Below, in pieces: positions 24,238-33,645 of a DNA stretch of 64,000 nt. This DNA is from Lysobacter firmicutimachus (GTDB lineage Bacteria; Pseudomonadota; Gammaproteobacteria; Xanthomonadales; Xanthomonadaceae), in NCBI RefSeq assembly GCF_037027445.1, contig NZ_JBANDL010000002.1, positions 2,914,001 through 2,978,000 of the forward strand. The letters run 5' to 3'. How positions within the stretch are numbered: position 1 is the stretch's first letter; each line of letters starts with the position of its first letter. The notes under the pieces were generated by a model. That model worked only from the letters and a program-made list of their open reading frames with translations. It ran no database searches and had not been told where the DNA came from. The position numbers were made by a program, and so were the translations under genes.

Positions 24238-24652
24238 GCCCGCTTGTAGGAGCGGCGCAAGCCGCGACAGCCGAAGCGTCGAACGCAAGCGCCACGGCCG
24301 AAGCCCGGACGCGCGAAGTGGTCGCCGGCCCGACCTGAAACGACTCGGCTTCGGCTGCCACAGTGGGACTTCGTCGCTTCGGTTGTCGCGGCTTACGCCG
24401 CTCCTACCCGGGAGGAATCGAGGCTCAATGCTTGGCCCGCCGAAACGCCGGCTTTTGTAGGAGCGGAGTAAGCCGCGACAACCGAAGCCGCGCACGCGAG
24501 CGCCGCAGCCGAAGACCGGAAGCGCGAAGTGGTTGCTGGCTCGACCTGGACAGACTCGGCTTCGGCTGCCGCGGTGGTGTTTAGTCGCTTCGGTTGTCGC
24601 GGCTCATGACCGGAGGAAATCCCCGTGGGACGCCGCTCCTACAAAAGCGTCG
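24238..24652. repeat. REP-type repeat cluster, four units in alternating orientation
   Basis: The unit is TTGTAGGAGCGGCGCAAGCC followed by GCGACAGCCGAAG. Copies are at 24244-24278 (+), 24375-24407 (-), 24453-24488 (+) and 24585-24650 (-, interrupted by about 27 bases). The spacers between units are themselves similar (GCGCGAAGTGGT...CGACCTG...CTTCGGCTGCC). These are repetitive extragenic palindromic elements of the Pseudomonas/Xanthomonas type. The cluster lies between the GH99-like gene and regA; no gene is seen in it. Confidence 0.85.
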
Positions 24653-25192
24653 TCAGCGCTCGCGCACCGGGCGCTTGGCCAGGCGGCGCTGCAGGGTCCG
24701 GCGGTCGACGCCGAGCACGCGCGCCGCGGCGGATACGTTGCCGCCGCATTCGGCCAGCACCCGCTGCACGTGTTCCCAACCCTGGCGCCGCAGCGACGCG
24801 GCCTCGGCCGGCGGTTCCGGCGCCGCTTCCGCGGCAGGCTCGGCGAAGGATTGGGCCAGGGCTTCGATGTCGAACGGCTTGGGCAGATAGTTCCAGGCGC
24901 CGCGCCGCATCGCATCGACTGCGGTGGCGATGCTGGCGTAGCCGGTGGCCAGCACGATCCGCGCCTGCGGGCGGCGCTGGCGCAGATCGTGGATCAGCAA
25001 CAGGCCGTTGTCGGCGCCGAGCTTGAGGTCAAGCACGATCCCGTCGGGAGCGAACTCCTCCACCGCGGCGAGCGCGCTGGCCGCGTCGTGGCGCGCCTGC
25101 ACTTCGACTCCGCGCCTGCCCAGCAGCCGCGCAAGCACTTGGCAGAACGCCAGATCGTCGTCGATCAACAGCACCCGCGCGGGCAGGCTCAT
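24653..25192 (-). CDS. regA: RegA/PrrA/ActR-type response regulator
   Basis: The protein is 179 residues, the family length. The receiver has LLIDDDLAF, the phosphorylated Asp in IVLDLKLG and Lys in YLPKPFD. A Pro/Ala/Glu linker follows, then a Fis-type helix-turn-helix (GGNVSAAARVLGVDRRTLQR). RegA-type regulators switch respiration, carbon and nitrogen genes with redox state. The start ATG overlaps the regB stop (ATGA). Confidence 0.92.
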   Translation of the reverse strand: MSLPARVLLIDDDLAFCQVLARLLGRRGVEVQARHDAASALAAVEEFAPDGIVLDLKLGADNGLLLIHDLRQRRPQARIVLATGYASIATAVDAMRRGAWNYLPKPFDIEALAQSFAEPAAEAAPEPPAEAASLRRQGWEHVQRVLAECGGNVSAAARVLGVDRRTLQRRLAKRPVRER

Positions 25193-26424
25193 GCCGCGTC
25201 CTCCGCCGCCGACGCCAGCAAGGGCAGATCGATTTCGGTGGCGCAGCCGCCGCCTTCGCGCTCGACCTGGCGCATGCGCCCGCGGCTGCGTTCGATCGCC
25301 GCCTTGGAGATCATCAGGCCGATGCCCAGGCCGCCGCCCTCGCCGTCCTGCAGGCGCGGCCGCTCGGCGATGCGCTGCGGGCCGGCGCCGCGGTCGAGGA
25401 TGCTCAGCACCAGCCAGCCGCTGCGTATCGCCGTCTCGACGTCCACCGGCAGATCGCGGCCGAGTGCGGCGTTGGCGTCGGCGGCGTTGTTGATCAGGTT
25501 GATGATCGCTTGCTGCAGGCCGGGGTCGACCCGGACCCGGCCGCCTGCGGCGCCGGGACGGAACTGCGCGCTGGCGTTCGGCCGCAGCAGGCGCCAGCGG
25601 TCGACGCAGGCGTGGACGAAACCGTCGGCGGATTCCACCGTCGGCTCGCCGGCCGCGCCGCGGCGCGCCATCTCGGCCAGGGCCCGCACGTGTTCGCGGC
25701 AATGGCTCAACTGCGCGCGTATCAGTTCGATGTCTTCGCGCGCCGGCGGCTCCTCGTGCGCCAACCAGTCGTCGACCAGCAGGCCCATGGTCGCCAGCGG
25801 CGTGTTGAGTTCGTGCGCGGTGCCGGCGGCGAGCGAGCCCAGCGCCGACAGCGATTCGTCGCGGATCGCCCGTTCGCGCGCTTCCGACAGCCGCCGCCGC
25901 TGCTCGCGCACCACGCTCATGAAGCGGCTCAGCACGACCGCCATGATCCCGGCCGAGAGCAGGAAGTTGATCCACATCCCGGTCACGTGCAGCTGGAAAT
26001 CGCCGCCGTGCATGTGCGGCAAGGGGATGTTGTGGCGCATCAGCCAGGTGTACAACGCCGCGGTCAGCGCGGTCAGGCCCAGCATCGGCGCGATGTCCAG
26101 GCCGATCGCCGCCACCGCCACCGGCAACAGGTACAGCGAGACGAAGGGGTTGGCCGGCCCGCCGGAGAAATACAACAAAGCGGTCAGCGCCAGCAGGTCG
26201 ACCAGCAGTTGCAGGATCAACGCGCGCGGACCGGCGTCGCGGTGGCGCAGCGACCACCCATGGCTGAGCACGTTGAACGCCAGCAGTCCGCACGAGATCG
26301 CCAGCAGTTCGCGCGCCGGGATCGGCAGGTTCAGGCGCTGGACCACGAACACCACGGTCAGCATCTGCCCGGCCACGGCCATGTATCGCAGGTAGATCAG
26401 CAGTTGCAGCACGGTTCGGCCCAC
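25189..26424 (-). CDS. regB: RegB/PrrB-type redox sensor histidine kinase
   Basis: The protein is 411 residues with five to six membrane helices in residues 1-170. It carries the RegB quinone-linked motif GGxxNPF (FSGGPANPF), the H-box GTAHELNTPLATM, and a Cys in the dimerisation helix (LSHCREHV) at the place of the redox-active Cys of Rhodobacter RegB. The ATPase has NLINNAADAN and GLGIGLMISK. Start codon is GTG at 26424. The oxygen/redox-responsive partner is RegA, encoded immediately downstream with a 4-base overlap. Confidence 0.92.
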   Translation of the reverse strand: MGRTVLQLLIYLRYMAVAGQMLTVVFVVQRLNLPIPARELLAISCGLLAFNVLSHGWSLRHRDAGPRALILQLLVDLLALTALLYFSGGPANPFVSLYLLPVAVAAIGLDIAPMLGLTALTAALYTWLMRHNIPLPHMHGGDFQLHVTGMWINFLLSAGIMAVVLSRFMSVVREQRRRLSEARERAIRDESLSALGSLAAGTAHELNTPLATMGLLVDDWLAHEEPPAREDIELIRAQLSHCREHVRALAEMARRGAAGEPTVESADGFVHACVDRWRLLRPNASAQFRPGAAGGRVRVDPGLQQAIINLINNAADANAALGRDLPVDVETAIRSGWLVLSILDRGAGPQRIAERPRLQDGEGGGLGIGLMISKAAIERSRGRMRQVEREGGGCATEIDLPLLASAAEDAA

Positions 26425-26599
26425 GCAACGCGAGATCCGGATTATCGCATCCCCGCGTCACCGCGCCGCGGGCTGCGGCGATCGGTCCCGGCCGCCGGAG
26501 CGGACGCCCTGTCGGTTGTGACAGGCGGCAAAGCCGGCGGCGCCGCGGCCGCTATCCTCGACCGGCCAGAATCGTCTGGCGATCACAGGAAAGGACCTC

Positions 26600-27013
26600 A
26601 TGAAATCGCAAGGATCGACGCTCATGAAACCCCTGTTCGGCTCCGCCCTCGCCGCCCTTCTCGGCAGCGGCGCCATCGCCCCGGCGGCCGCGCAAACCGG
26701 CCAGCCGGTGCTGTATTGCTTCGTCGGCCCCAACAGCCAGCCGCCGGTCGGCGACTTCGGCCGCTGCAGCACGAATTACCCCGCCAGCAGCTACACCGCG
26801 GTGTTCGAAGTCCGGCGCCTGCCCGCCGGCAGCTACAGTTTCGTCTGGACCACCGAGAGCGGCCTGGTGCTGGCCTGCGCCACGGCGCGCTGCAGCCAGA
26901 CCTATCGCGGCAATATGGAAATCAGCGACATCGTCAGCGTGACCTACACCAACCTCGCCACCGGCGAATCGAGGACGCTGAGCCGCGCGCTGGCGATCAA
27001 CGGGCCGTTCTGA
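26600..27013 (+). CDS. Small exported protein, unrecognised
   Basis: The protein is 137 residues. A signal peptide ends about AAAQT (residue 32; a second Met at position 9 could be the true start). The mature part has four Cys residues (YCFVG, GRCST, LACAT, ARCSQ) that could form two disulfides, and an immunoglobulin-like pattern of short strands (TAVFEVRRLPAGSYSFVW). An AGGA site precedes the ATG at 26600. I do not recognise the family; the form suggests a secreted beta-sandwich. Confidence 0.65.
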   Translation: MKSQGSTLMKPLFGSALAALLGSGAIAPAAAQTGQPVLYCFVGPNSQPPVGDFGRCSTNYPASSYTAVFEVRRLPAGSYSFVWTTESGLVLACATARCSQTYRGNMEISDIVSVTYTNLATGESRTLSRALAINGPF

Positions 27014-27061
27014 GCGCTTCGCCGGCCGCCACCGCGACGCGGCGATGGCCGGCGATGGAAG

Positions 27062-27085
27062 AAGCGGGCCTCGGCCCGCTTTTTC
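27062..27085 (+). terminator. Rho-independent terminator after the small exported gene
   Basis: AAGCGGGCC and GGCCCGCTT form the stem with TC as the tip, followed by TTTC on the plus strand. It lies 48 bases after the stop at 27013 and just before the convergent TonB gene's end. Confidence 0.85.
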
Positions 27086-27101
27086 GTGGACGGCGGCGCG
27101 C

Positions 27102-29855
27102 TCAGCGGAAGCGGTAGTTCACTTCCAGCCAGAACTGGCGGCCATAGGGGTCGTAGTTGCCGACCGGGTAGAACGGCCAGCCGCCGCCGCTGCGATCGAC
27201 GGGCGGACGCGAGTCGCGCAGGTTGTTGACGATCAGCGCGACCGATCCCTGCTCGTTGAAACGGTAGGCCACGCTGCCGTTGTAGCGTGCGTACGGGGCG
27301 ATGCGGCCGCTGCCGTCGCCGTTGGGCAGGCTGCCGTAGCGCAGGCCGGTCAGGTTCGCGGTCCAGTCGCCGATGTTCCAGGTCACTCCGGCATTGACCT
27401 TGCTGCGCCAGTCGGTGGAATCCAGCGAGTCGCGCAGATCGATCGCCGGATCGTCGGCGAACTGGCGGTAGTCGTGCTTGAGCACCAGGGTGTAGCCCAG
27501 GCGCGCGGCGAAATCGCCGTAGCGACCCGCGCTCCAGCGCAGGTTGCTCTTCAGATCGATGCCGTCGGTGCGCTCGGAGGCGGCGTTGATCGCGTTGATC
27601 AGCACCCGCCGCACCTGGTCCGGCTGCACCGCCGCGTCGGAGGGATTGCGGATCACCCGGCTCAGCGCGTTCTGGCACAGCGGCGAACGGATGTCGCGCG
27701 GTTCGCCGCCGACGGTGCGGCCGAGGCGGCAGTCGGCTTCCTCGCGCAGAATGCGGCTGCTGCTGAGGTTGGTGACTTCGTCCTCCAGGCGGATGCTGTA
27801 GTAGTCCAGCGACACGTCGAAGCGGTCGGAGGGCGACCACACCAGGCCGACGCCGTAGGACTTGCCGGCTTCCGGCTTCAGGTCCGGATTGCCGCGGCTG
27901 GTGTAGTCGATCGCCAGGCCGGAGTAGTCGCAGTCGTCGTAGGGCTGGCCGGCGGTGCGGCAGCGCCAGTAGTCGGTCATGCCCGGGTTATAGCCGCGGG
28001 TTTCGGCGGCGAAGATGTAGTTCATGTCCGGCGCGCGGAAGCTGGTCGCCGCGGTCGCACGCAGCAGCAGGCTGTCGAACGGACGGAACTCCAGGCCGGC
28101 GTTCCAAGTCGCCTTGCCCGACTTGCGCCCGGCGAAGCGGAACTCGTCGTAGCGCGCCGCGGCCGAGGCGGTCAGGCGCGAGAACAGCGGGACGCTGATT
28201 TCGGCGCCGATCGCGTAGCGGTCGCGCTCGCCCTCGGCGCGCACGCCGGCGCTGGTGTTCCAGAAGGTGCCGTCGCCCAGGTGCGGATCGGGACGGTTGA
28301 TGTAGCCCTGGCTGCCTGCTTCGACCACGCCGGCGAAACCGACCGGCCCGGCCGGCAATTCGAACAGATCGCCGTTGACGGTGAAGGCCAGGTTCTGGAT
28401 CCAGGCGGCGTTGTCGCTTTCGTGGAAACCGGTCAGGCGTTCGTAGTCGGCCGGAGTCAGCGGCCGGTACAGGCGCGACGGGTCCGGGTTGTACACGCCG
28501 ATGCCGTTGCGCGTGCCCAGGCGCGGACCGAGGTAGAACTCGTTGATCCCGGCCAGGAACTGGCGGCGCTTGGTCTGGTTCTCGTAGCGGCCGCGGTTGT
28601 AGGCCAACTCGTAGTCCCAGCCCGATTCGCCGAAGCTGCCGCGCACGCCGGTGGTGAAGGCCCAGGAACGCTCGAGGAAGCGGTTGTTGTTGGCGTGCGC
28701 CGAGCCGATTTCCTCCGGCGCGATGCGCCGGTACCAGATCTCGTTGAGGCCGCTGGCCTGGTTGTAGAAATAATTGTTGTCCGAGGTCCAGCTCGGCGCG
28801 CGGGTGTTGTTCTGGATGCTGGACACGCCCAGTTGCACGTCGGCGAACAGGTCGGTGCGGTCGTTGAGGTGCCAGGTCAGCGAGCCGTAGGCGTCGGCGT
28901 TCTTCTTCTCGGTCTGCACGGTCCAGAACGCCGGCGAGGCCTCGTTGCTGCCGCAGTACCAGCCCTGGCGCGGGTTGTTGGCGCGGAACGTCGAGCCGCC
29001 GTACAGGCCGCCCAGCGTGGCGCAGTTCGCGCCCGGGTCGATGAAGCCGTTGGTGCGTGCGTTGCGGCGGTAGCCGACCTGGGTCGGCAACAACGCGGTG
29101 CCCGCCGGATTGTCGAGCAGCGAGTCCATGAAATCGCGCTGGCCGCCCCAGATCGCTTCGCGGTTCAGCAGTTCGATGCCGAACACCGAATCGTAACGCT
29201 CGCCGGACCGGCCGCTGACCAGTTGCAGGCGTTGGTTCTGGCCGCCGCCATGCTCGGTGCCGCCGACGCGCACGTTGACTTCGGTGCCTTCGAACTTGTC
29301 CTTGAGGATGATGTTGACCACGCCGGCGACCGCGTCGGAGCCGTACACCGCCGACGCGCCGCCGGCCAGCACTTCGATGCGCTTGATCAGGGCGCTGGGA
29401 ATGTTGGCCAGGTTGACCACGTTGACCGAGCCTTCGTAGGCCAGCGGGTAGTCGGCCAGGCGGCGACCGTTGACCAGCACCAGGGTGTGGTTGGGACCGA
29501 AGCCGCGCAGGTTGATGGTGTTCGCCGCCGGGGTGAAGGTGTTGCCGAAGTCCTCGCCCTGCACCGAACCGGTGTTCTGGGTCAACGCGCTGACCGCATC
29601 GAAGGCGCTACGGTAGCCCTGCGCGTCGATGTCTTCCTTGCTGATGACGGTGACCGGCGACGGCCCTTCCAGGCTTGCGCGCGGAATGCGCGAACCGGTC
29701 ACCACGACCTGCTCCAGATCGGTCGTCGCGCTGGCGGGGCGATCGGCCGGCGCGGACTCCGCGGCCAGGGCCGAGGCGGAAGCGGCGAGCGCCGGCAGCG
29801 CCAGCGCGAGCAAAACGGAAAGCGGACGGCGTCGCAGCCGCAGGGCAGCGTGCAT
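27102..29855 (-). CDS. Large TonB-dependent receptor
   Basis: The protein is 917 residues with an Ala-rich signal peptide (about residues 1-32). The plug follows: LEQVVVTGSRIPR (TonB-box-like), PVTVISKEDIDAQG, NTINLRGFGPNHTLVLVNGR, and SAVYGSDAVAGVVNI. The barrel ends in FWLEVNYRFR. It belongs to the large xanthomonad receptor group with few close ligands known; peptide or glycan use is common in this group. The terminal residue is Arg after Phe, slightly unusual. Confidence 0.92.
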   Translation of the reverse strand: MHAALRLRRRPLSVLLALALPALAASASALAAESAPADRPASATTDLEQVVVTGSRIPRASLEGPSPVTVISKEDIDAQGYRSAFDAVSALTQNTGSVQGEDFGNTFTPAANTINLRGFGPNHTLVLVNGRRLADYPLAYEGSVNVVNLANIPSALIKRIEVLAGGASAVYGSDAVAGVVNIILKDKFEGTEVNVRVGGTEHGGGQNQRLQLVSGRSGERYDSVFGIELLNREAIWGGQRDFMDSLLDNPAGTALLPTQVGYRRNARTNGFIDPGANCATLGGLYGGSTFRANNPRQGWYCGSNEASPAFWTVQTEKKNADAYGSLTWHLNDRTDLFADVQLGVSSIQNNTRAPSWTSDNNYFYNQASGLNEIWYRRIAPEEIGSAHANNNRFLERSWAFTTGVRGSFGESGWDYELAYNRGRYENQTKRRQFLAGINEFYLGPRLGTRNGIGVYNPDPSRLYRPLTPADYERLTGFHESDNAAWIQNLAFTVNGDLFELPAGPVGFAGVVEAGSQGYINRPDPHLGDGTFWNTSAGVRAEGERDRYAIGAEISVPLFSRLTASAAARYDEFRFAGRKSGKATWNAGLEFRPFDSLLLRATAATSFRAPDMNYIFAAETRGYNPGMTDYWRCRTAGQPYDDCDYSGLAIDYTSRGNPDLKPEAGKSYGVGLVWSPSDRFDVSLDYYSIRLEDEVTNLSSSRILREEADCRLGRTVGGEPRDIRSPLCQNALSRVIRNPSDAAVQPDQVRRVLINAINAASERTDGIDLKSNLRWSAGRYGDFAARLGYTLVLKHDYRQFADDPAIDLRDSLDSTDWRSKVNAGVTWNIGDWTANLTGLRYGSLPNGDGSGRIAPYARYNGSVAYRFNEQGSVALIVNNLRDSRPPVDRSGGGWPFYPVGNYDPYGRQFWLEVNYRFR

Positions 29856-30342
29856 GGAGGATCCTCGTCAGTGGGGTTGGACCGGCCGCCGGGACCTGCA
29901 CCCCCGAGCCCGCGGTACGGCGTTCCGGCCATGGTTGTTGCTATGCAGCATGCGCAGAAATGAACCCCGCGCATCTGCATATGGCGAGCCGGCATTTGCC
30001 TGTCGCCAGCGAAGCTGCGCCGCACGGCGCAGCAAGGCTACGCAGCGGCGCACGCGCGATCCGCGCAATGCGTCGCGGCTTGCGAACGCCGACGCGGTTC
30101 GCGCAATCGCCAGAATCGGCAAGCCCTCACTGTCGGCGAATGAGCGCCTGCACGAAGCGCGCGTGACGCGTCGCACGCACGCAACGGTACCGGTGACGAA
30201 CGCGTCAACGCGCGTGCGCCGCAGCGCATCGAAACGGTGACGCAGCGCAGCTCACCGCGAATCGATCTGTGACGCAGCCAAGGCTTTGCCGCGAACGGGC
30301 GGCATTAAGCTCGCGCTCCCTGAACGACGCCGCAGGAATGCC
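29856..30342. other. Intergenic region without a recognisable gene
   Basis: 487 bases between divergent genes. It holds four GTGACG sites (30163, 30193, 30237, 30269) before the DUF1800 gene and several GCGCA/TGCGC-rich short inverted stretches. No ORF is convincing. Confidence 0.5.
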
Positions 30343-32091
30343 ATGAACCGCACGCTTTCCGCTTCAGAACTGGCGGCGACCCGCAGCCGGCTGGTGCAGC
30401 GCTACGGCGCGCTCGGCCGCAGCACGCCGTCGAAGGCCGCGCGCGCCAAGCTCGCCGGCGAAGCGCCTGCGCCGGCCGACGCGTTCGCCGCGGCCTTGCC
30501 GCTGGACCTGCCGCGGCCGCCGTTCTGGATCCGCGTGCTGGGCAATCTCAGCTACGGCGCGACGCCGCAGTCGATCGCCGAATTCAACGCGCTCGGCACC
30601 ACCGACACTCAGCGTCTGGCCAACTACGTCGACTGGCAGCTGGATTGGCGCGCGATCGACGACAGCGCGGTCGAAGCCCGCCTGGCCAATGCCGGGTACA
30701 CCACCCTGGGCAAGTCGCTGACCCAGTTGTGGGCCGACCACGTCAAGCCCAACCCGGCCTACGAAGTGCGCATGCGCCCGGCCTGGGAATGCCAGCGCGC
30801 CGCGCTGGTGCGCGCGGTGCATTCCAAGCGCCAGTTGCACGAAATCATGGTCGGTTTCTGGCACGACCACTTCAACGTCACCGTCGGCGATTACGACGCC
30901 GGCCCGGTGTACGTGCACTACCAGCGCGACGTGATCCGGCCCAATGCGCTGGGCAACTTCCGCACCCTGCTCGAAGAGGTGGCCAAGAGCACCTCGATGC
31001 TCTACTACCTCGACAACGCCTCCAACACCCGCGCCGGCCCGAACGAGAACTTCGCCCGCGAACTGCTCGAACTGCATACGCTGGGCGCGGAGAACTACCT
31101 CGGCTTCATGGACCCGTTCCAGGTCCCGCCCGACGCCGAAGACCCGACCTACCCGGCCGGCTACACCGACATCGACGTATACGAGACCGCATCGGCCTTC
31201 ACCGGCTGGTCGATCAAGAACGGCCATTGGGAATTCCCCAACGACAACGACGGCAGCTTCGTCTACCGCCAGTCCTGGCACGACGCCGGCCCCAAGTTCC
31301 TGCTCGGCCGCATGCTGTATCCCGAGCAGCCGGCGATGAAGGACGGCCGCGACGTGCTCGACCGCCTCGCCAGCCATCCGGGCGTGGCCCGCTTCGTCTG
31401 CCGCAAGCTGATCCGCCGTTTCATCAGCGACACGCCGGATCCGGCGCTGGTGCAGAGCGCGGCCAGGATCTTCCGCCAGAATTGGCGCAGCGCCGATCAG
31501 ATCGCCCTGACCCTGCGCCACATCCTGGTCTCCACCGCGCTGTCGCAGGCTTGGGGCGCCAAGGCGCGGCGTCCGTTCGAGGCGGTCGCCGCGGCGATGC
31601 GCACGCTCGGCAGCGACTGGACCATCGCCGTCGGCAACGCCAAAAGCGACGAATTCGGCTGGCGCATGGGCTTCACCGGCCATGCGCCCTACGACTGGCC
31701 GGCGCCGAACGGCTACCCGGATACGCAGCAGGCCTGGTCGGGTTCGAGCAGCTATGCGATGACCTGGAAACTGCTCAACTGGCTGACCGAAGCCAGCGAC
31801 GGCGGCGTGCCGCTGGCGCCGATCCTGGCGACCACGCGCGCGCAGGTGCCGCAATGGACCCCGACCAAGCTGGTCGATTTCTGGTGCCGGCGCATCCTCG
31901 GCTACCTGCCGACCGCGGCGCGCCGGCAGACGCTGATCGCCTTCATGGCCCAGAACGGCGACCCCGCGACTTACGTCGTCACCGACACCAACGCCTGGGC
32001 CGGCAGCGACCTCAAGCGCCACTACAACCAGGAACGGTTGCGCAGCATGGTCTCGCTGATCCTGATGTCGCCCGAATTCCTCAGCCGCTAG
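30343..32091 (+). CDS. DUF1800 family protein
   Basis: The protein is 582 residues, starting at the ATG at 30343 with an AGGA-type site. DUF1800 signatures include RLVQRYGALG, WADHVKPNP, MVGFWHDHFNV, NFARELLELHTLG and FTGWSI. There is no clear signal peptide. DUF1800 genes are nearly always followed by a DUF1501 gene, as here 13 bases later. The pair is widespread, and export with the Tat-signal partner is suspected; the biochemical role is not established. Confidence 0.9.
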   Translation: MNRTLSASELAATRSRLVQRYGALGRSTPSKAARAKLAGEAPAPADAFAAALPLDLPRPPFWIRVLGNLSYGATPQSIAEFNALGTTDTQRLANYVDWQLDWRAIDDSAVEARLANAGYTTLGKSLTQLWADHVKPNPAYEVRMRPAWECQRAALVRAVHSKRQLHEIMVGFWHDHFNVTVGDYDAGPVYVHYQRDVIRPNALGNFRTLLEEVAKSTSMLYYLDNASNTRAGPNENFARELLELHTLGAENYLGFMDPFQVPPDAEDPTYPAGYTDIDVYETASAFTGWSIKNGHWEFPNDNDGSFVYRQSWHDAGPKFLLGRMLYPEQPAMKDGRDVLDRLASHPGVARFVCRKLIRRFISDTPDPALVQSAARIFRQNWRSADQIALTLRHILVSTALSQAWGAKARRPFEAVAAAMRTLGSDWTIAVGNAKSDEFGWRMGFTGHAPYDWPAPNGYPDTQQAWSGSSSYAMTWKLLNWLTEASDGGVPLAPILATTRAQVPQWTPTKLVDFWCRRILGYLPTAARRQTLIAFMAQNGDPATYVVTDTNAWAGSDLKRHYNQERLRSMVSLILMSPEFLSR

Positions 32092-32104
32092 CAGGACGCC
32101 CGCC

Positions 32105-33532
32105 ATGACCCTGACCCGACGCGAATTCCTCAAGGGCAGCTGCGCTACCGCCGCGGTCGGCGCCGTCGCCGGCCCGTCGCTGCTGTTCGCCCCGTCCGCA
32201 CACGCCGCCGCCAACGGCCACGACACCGTGGTCCATCTGTTCCTGCGCGGCGGCCTCGACGGCCTCAACCTGGTGGTGCCGATCGACGGCGCCGACCGCA
32301 CATTCTACGAACAGGCGCGGCCGAACCTGGCGATCGCCGCGACCGGCGCCTACGGCGCGCTGCCGCTGACCCTGGCCAGCGGCGCCGGCACCGGCTTCGG
32401 CCTGCACCCTTCGGCCAGCGGCCTGCGCGATCTGTGGAACGCCGGCCACCTCGCCATCGTTCACGCCTGCGGCCTGGCCAGCAGCGTCACCCGCAGCCAT
32501 TTCGACGCCCAGCTCTACATCGACCTGGGCACGCCGGGCCAGCAAGGCATCGGCAGCGGCTGGATGGCGCGGGCGATGAACGTGCAGCCCAACCTCAACG
32601 GCGCCGAGCAACTGCCCGCGCTCGGCGTGGCTTCGCGCCAGCCCGCCGGCTTGTTGGGTTCGGTGCAGGCGCTGACGATGTCCAGTCCGGGCGACTTCGC
32701 CCTCAACGCCGGTGCGTGGTCGTGGCAGCGCACCCGCAGCGATTCGCCGGCCGGCCTGCGCGGGGTCAACGAGACCCTGGGCAGCCTGTGGGCCGGCAGC
32801 AGCGCGCTGGAGCTCGGCGGCCAGCGCGCCGACCGTTCGCTGCAGGTGATCGCGCGCCAGTCCTACAGCGCGGCGCCCGCCGGCTGGCCGAACAGCGAAT
32901 TCGCGCGCCAACTGTGGACCATCGCCCAGTCGATCCAGTTCAACCTCGGCCTGCACTACGCCACCCTCGACCTCGGCGGCTGGGACACGCACAACGGCCA
33001 GGGCACCGCGGGCAGCGGCTACCACTACTACCAGAACAAGATCGCCGAACTGTCGCAGGCGCTGGCCGCGTTCTACGCCGCACTCGATACCAGCGGCCAT
33101 GCCTCGCGCGTGACCGTGATCGTGCAGTCCGAGTTCGGCCGCCGGGTGCGCGCCAACGCCAGCGGCGGTACCGATCACGGCTACGGCAATCCGGTGCTGG
33201 TGCTCGGCGGTCCGGTCAACGGCCGGCGCTTCTACGGCACTTGGTCCGGCCTGGACCCGGAAATCCTCTCGCCGCATTTCGGCGACGTGCCGGTCACCAC
33301 CGATCACCGCCAGGTGCTGTCGGAGATCCTGATCAAGCGCATGGGCAACAACCACCTGGCGACGGTCTTCCCGGGCTACGCCAACTACGCACCGCTGGGC
33401 CTGGTGCGCGACTTCGGCACCCTGGCCAAGCCCGCGCCGCGCCTGCGAGCGCGCCCGATCAAGCCGGCGGCCGCCGAACAACCCGACCTGCTCGAACGCC
33501 TGATGCGCTACGTGCAGGAGTGGGTGGATTGA
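32105..33532 (+). CDS. DUF1501 family protein with Tat signal
   Basis: The protein is 475 residues. The N-terminus MTLTRREFLKGSCATAAVGA is a twin-arginine signal (RREFLKG), cleaved after AHA near residue 35. The mature protein shows VHLFLRGGLDGLN, SVTRSHFDAQ, GGWDTHNGQ and VIVQSEFGRRVRAN, hallmarks of DUF1501, a sulfatase/alkaline-phosphatase-superfamily relative. It is probably periplasmic and functionally linked to the DUF1800 protein encoded just upstream. The GGGATTG repeat starts right after the stop. Confidence 0.9.
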   Translation: MTLTRREFLKGSCATAAVGAVAGPSLLFAPSAHAAANGHDTVVHLFLRGGLDGLNLVVPIDGADRTFYEQARPNLAIAATGAYGALPLTLASGAGTGFGLHPSASGLRDLWNAGHLAIVHACGLASSVTRSHFDAQLYIDLGTPGQQGIGSGWMARAMNVQPNLNGAEQLPALGVASRQPAGLLGSVQALTMSSPGDFALNAGAWSWQRTRSDSPAGLRGVNETLGSLWAGSSALELGGQRADRSLQVIARQSYSAAPAGWPNSEFARQLWTIAQSIQFNLGLHYATLDLGGWDTHNGQGTAGSGYHYYQNKIAELSQALAAFYAALDTSGHASRVTVIVQSEFGRRVRANASGGTDHGYGNPVLVLGGPVNGRRFYGTWSGLDPEILSPHFGDVPVTTDHRQVLSEILIKRMGNNHLATVFPGYANYAPLGLVRDFGTLAKPAPRLRARPIKPAAAEQPDLLERLMRYVQEWVD

Positions 33533-33645
33533 AGCTGGGATTGAGGATTGGGGATTGGGGATTAGGGATCAGGCGTTTGGGGTGGGGAGATCTTGTGCGC
33601 GCTAACGCACGCCAATCCCCAATCCCGAATCCCCAATCCCGAACT
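33533..33645. repeat. GGGATTG-type repeat pair in inverted orientation
   Basis: The plus-strand G-rich half (33539-33570) is built of ATTGGGG/ATTGAGG units and the C-rich half (33611-33645) of AATCCCC/AATCCCG units. The halves can pair, giving a large hairpin between the convergent DUF1501 and LysR genes. The C-rich half lies inside the 3' end of the LysR gene. A second copy of this repeat family is at 61650-61757. Confidence 0.8.

Noticed and set aside
27045..29963. Long plus-strand frame antisense to the second TonB receptor
   Set aside because: Valine/Ala-rich shadow; the receptor on the minus strand has full plug and barrel motifs.
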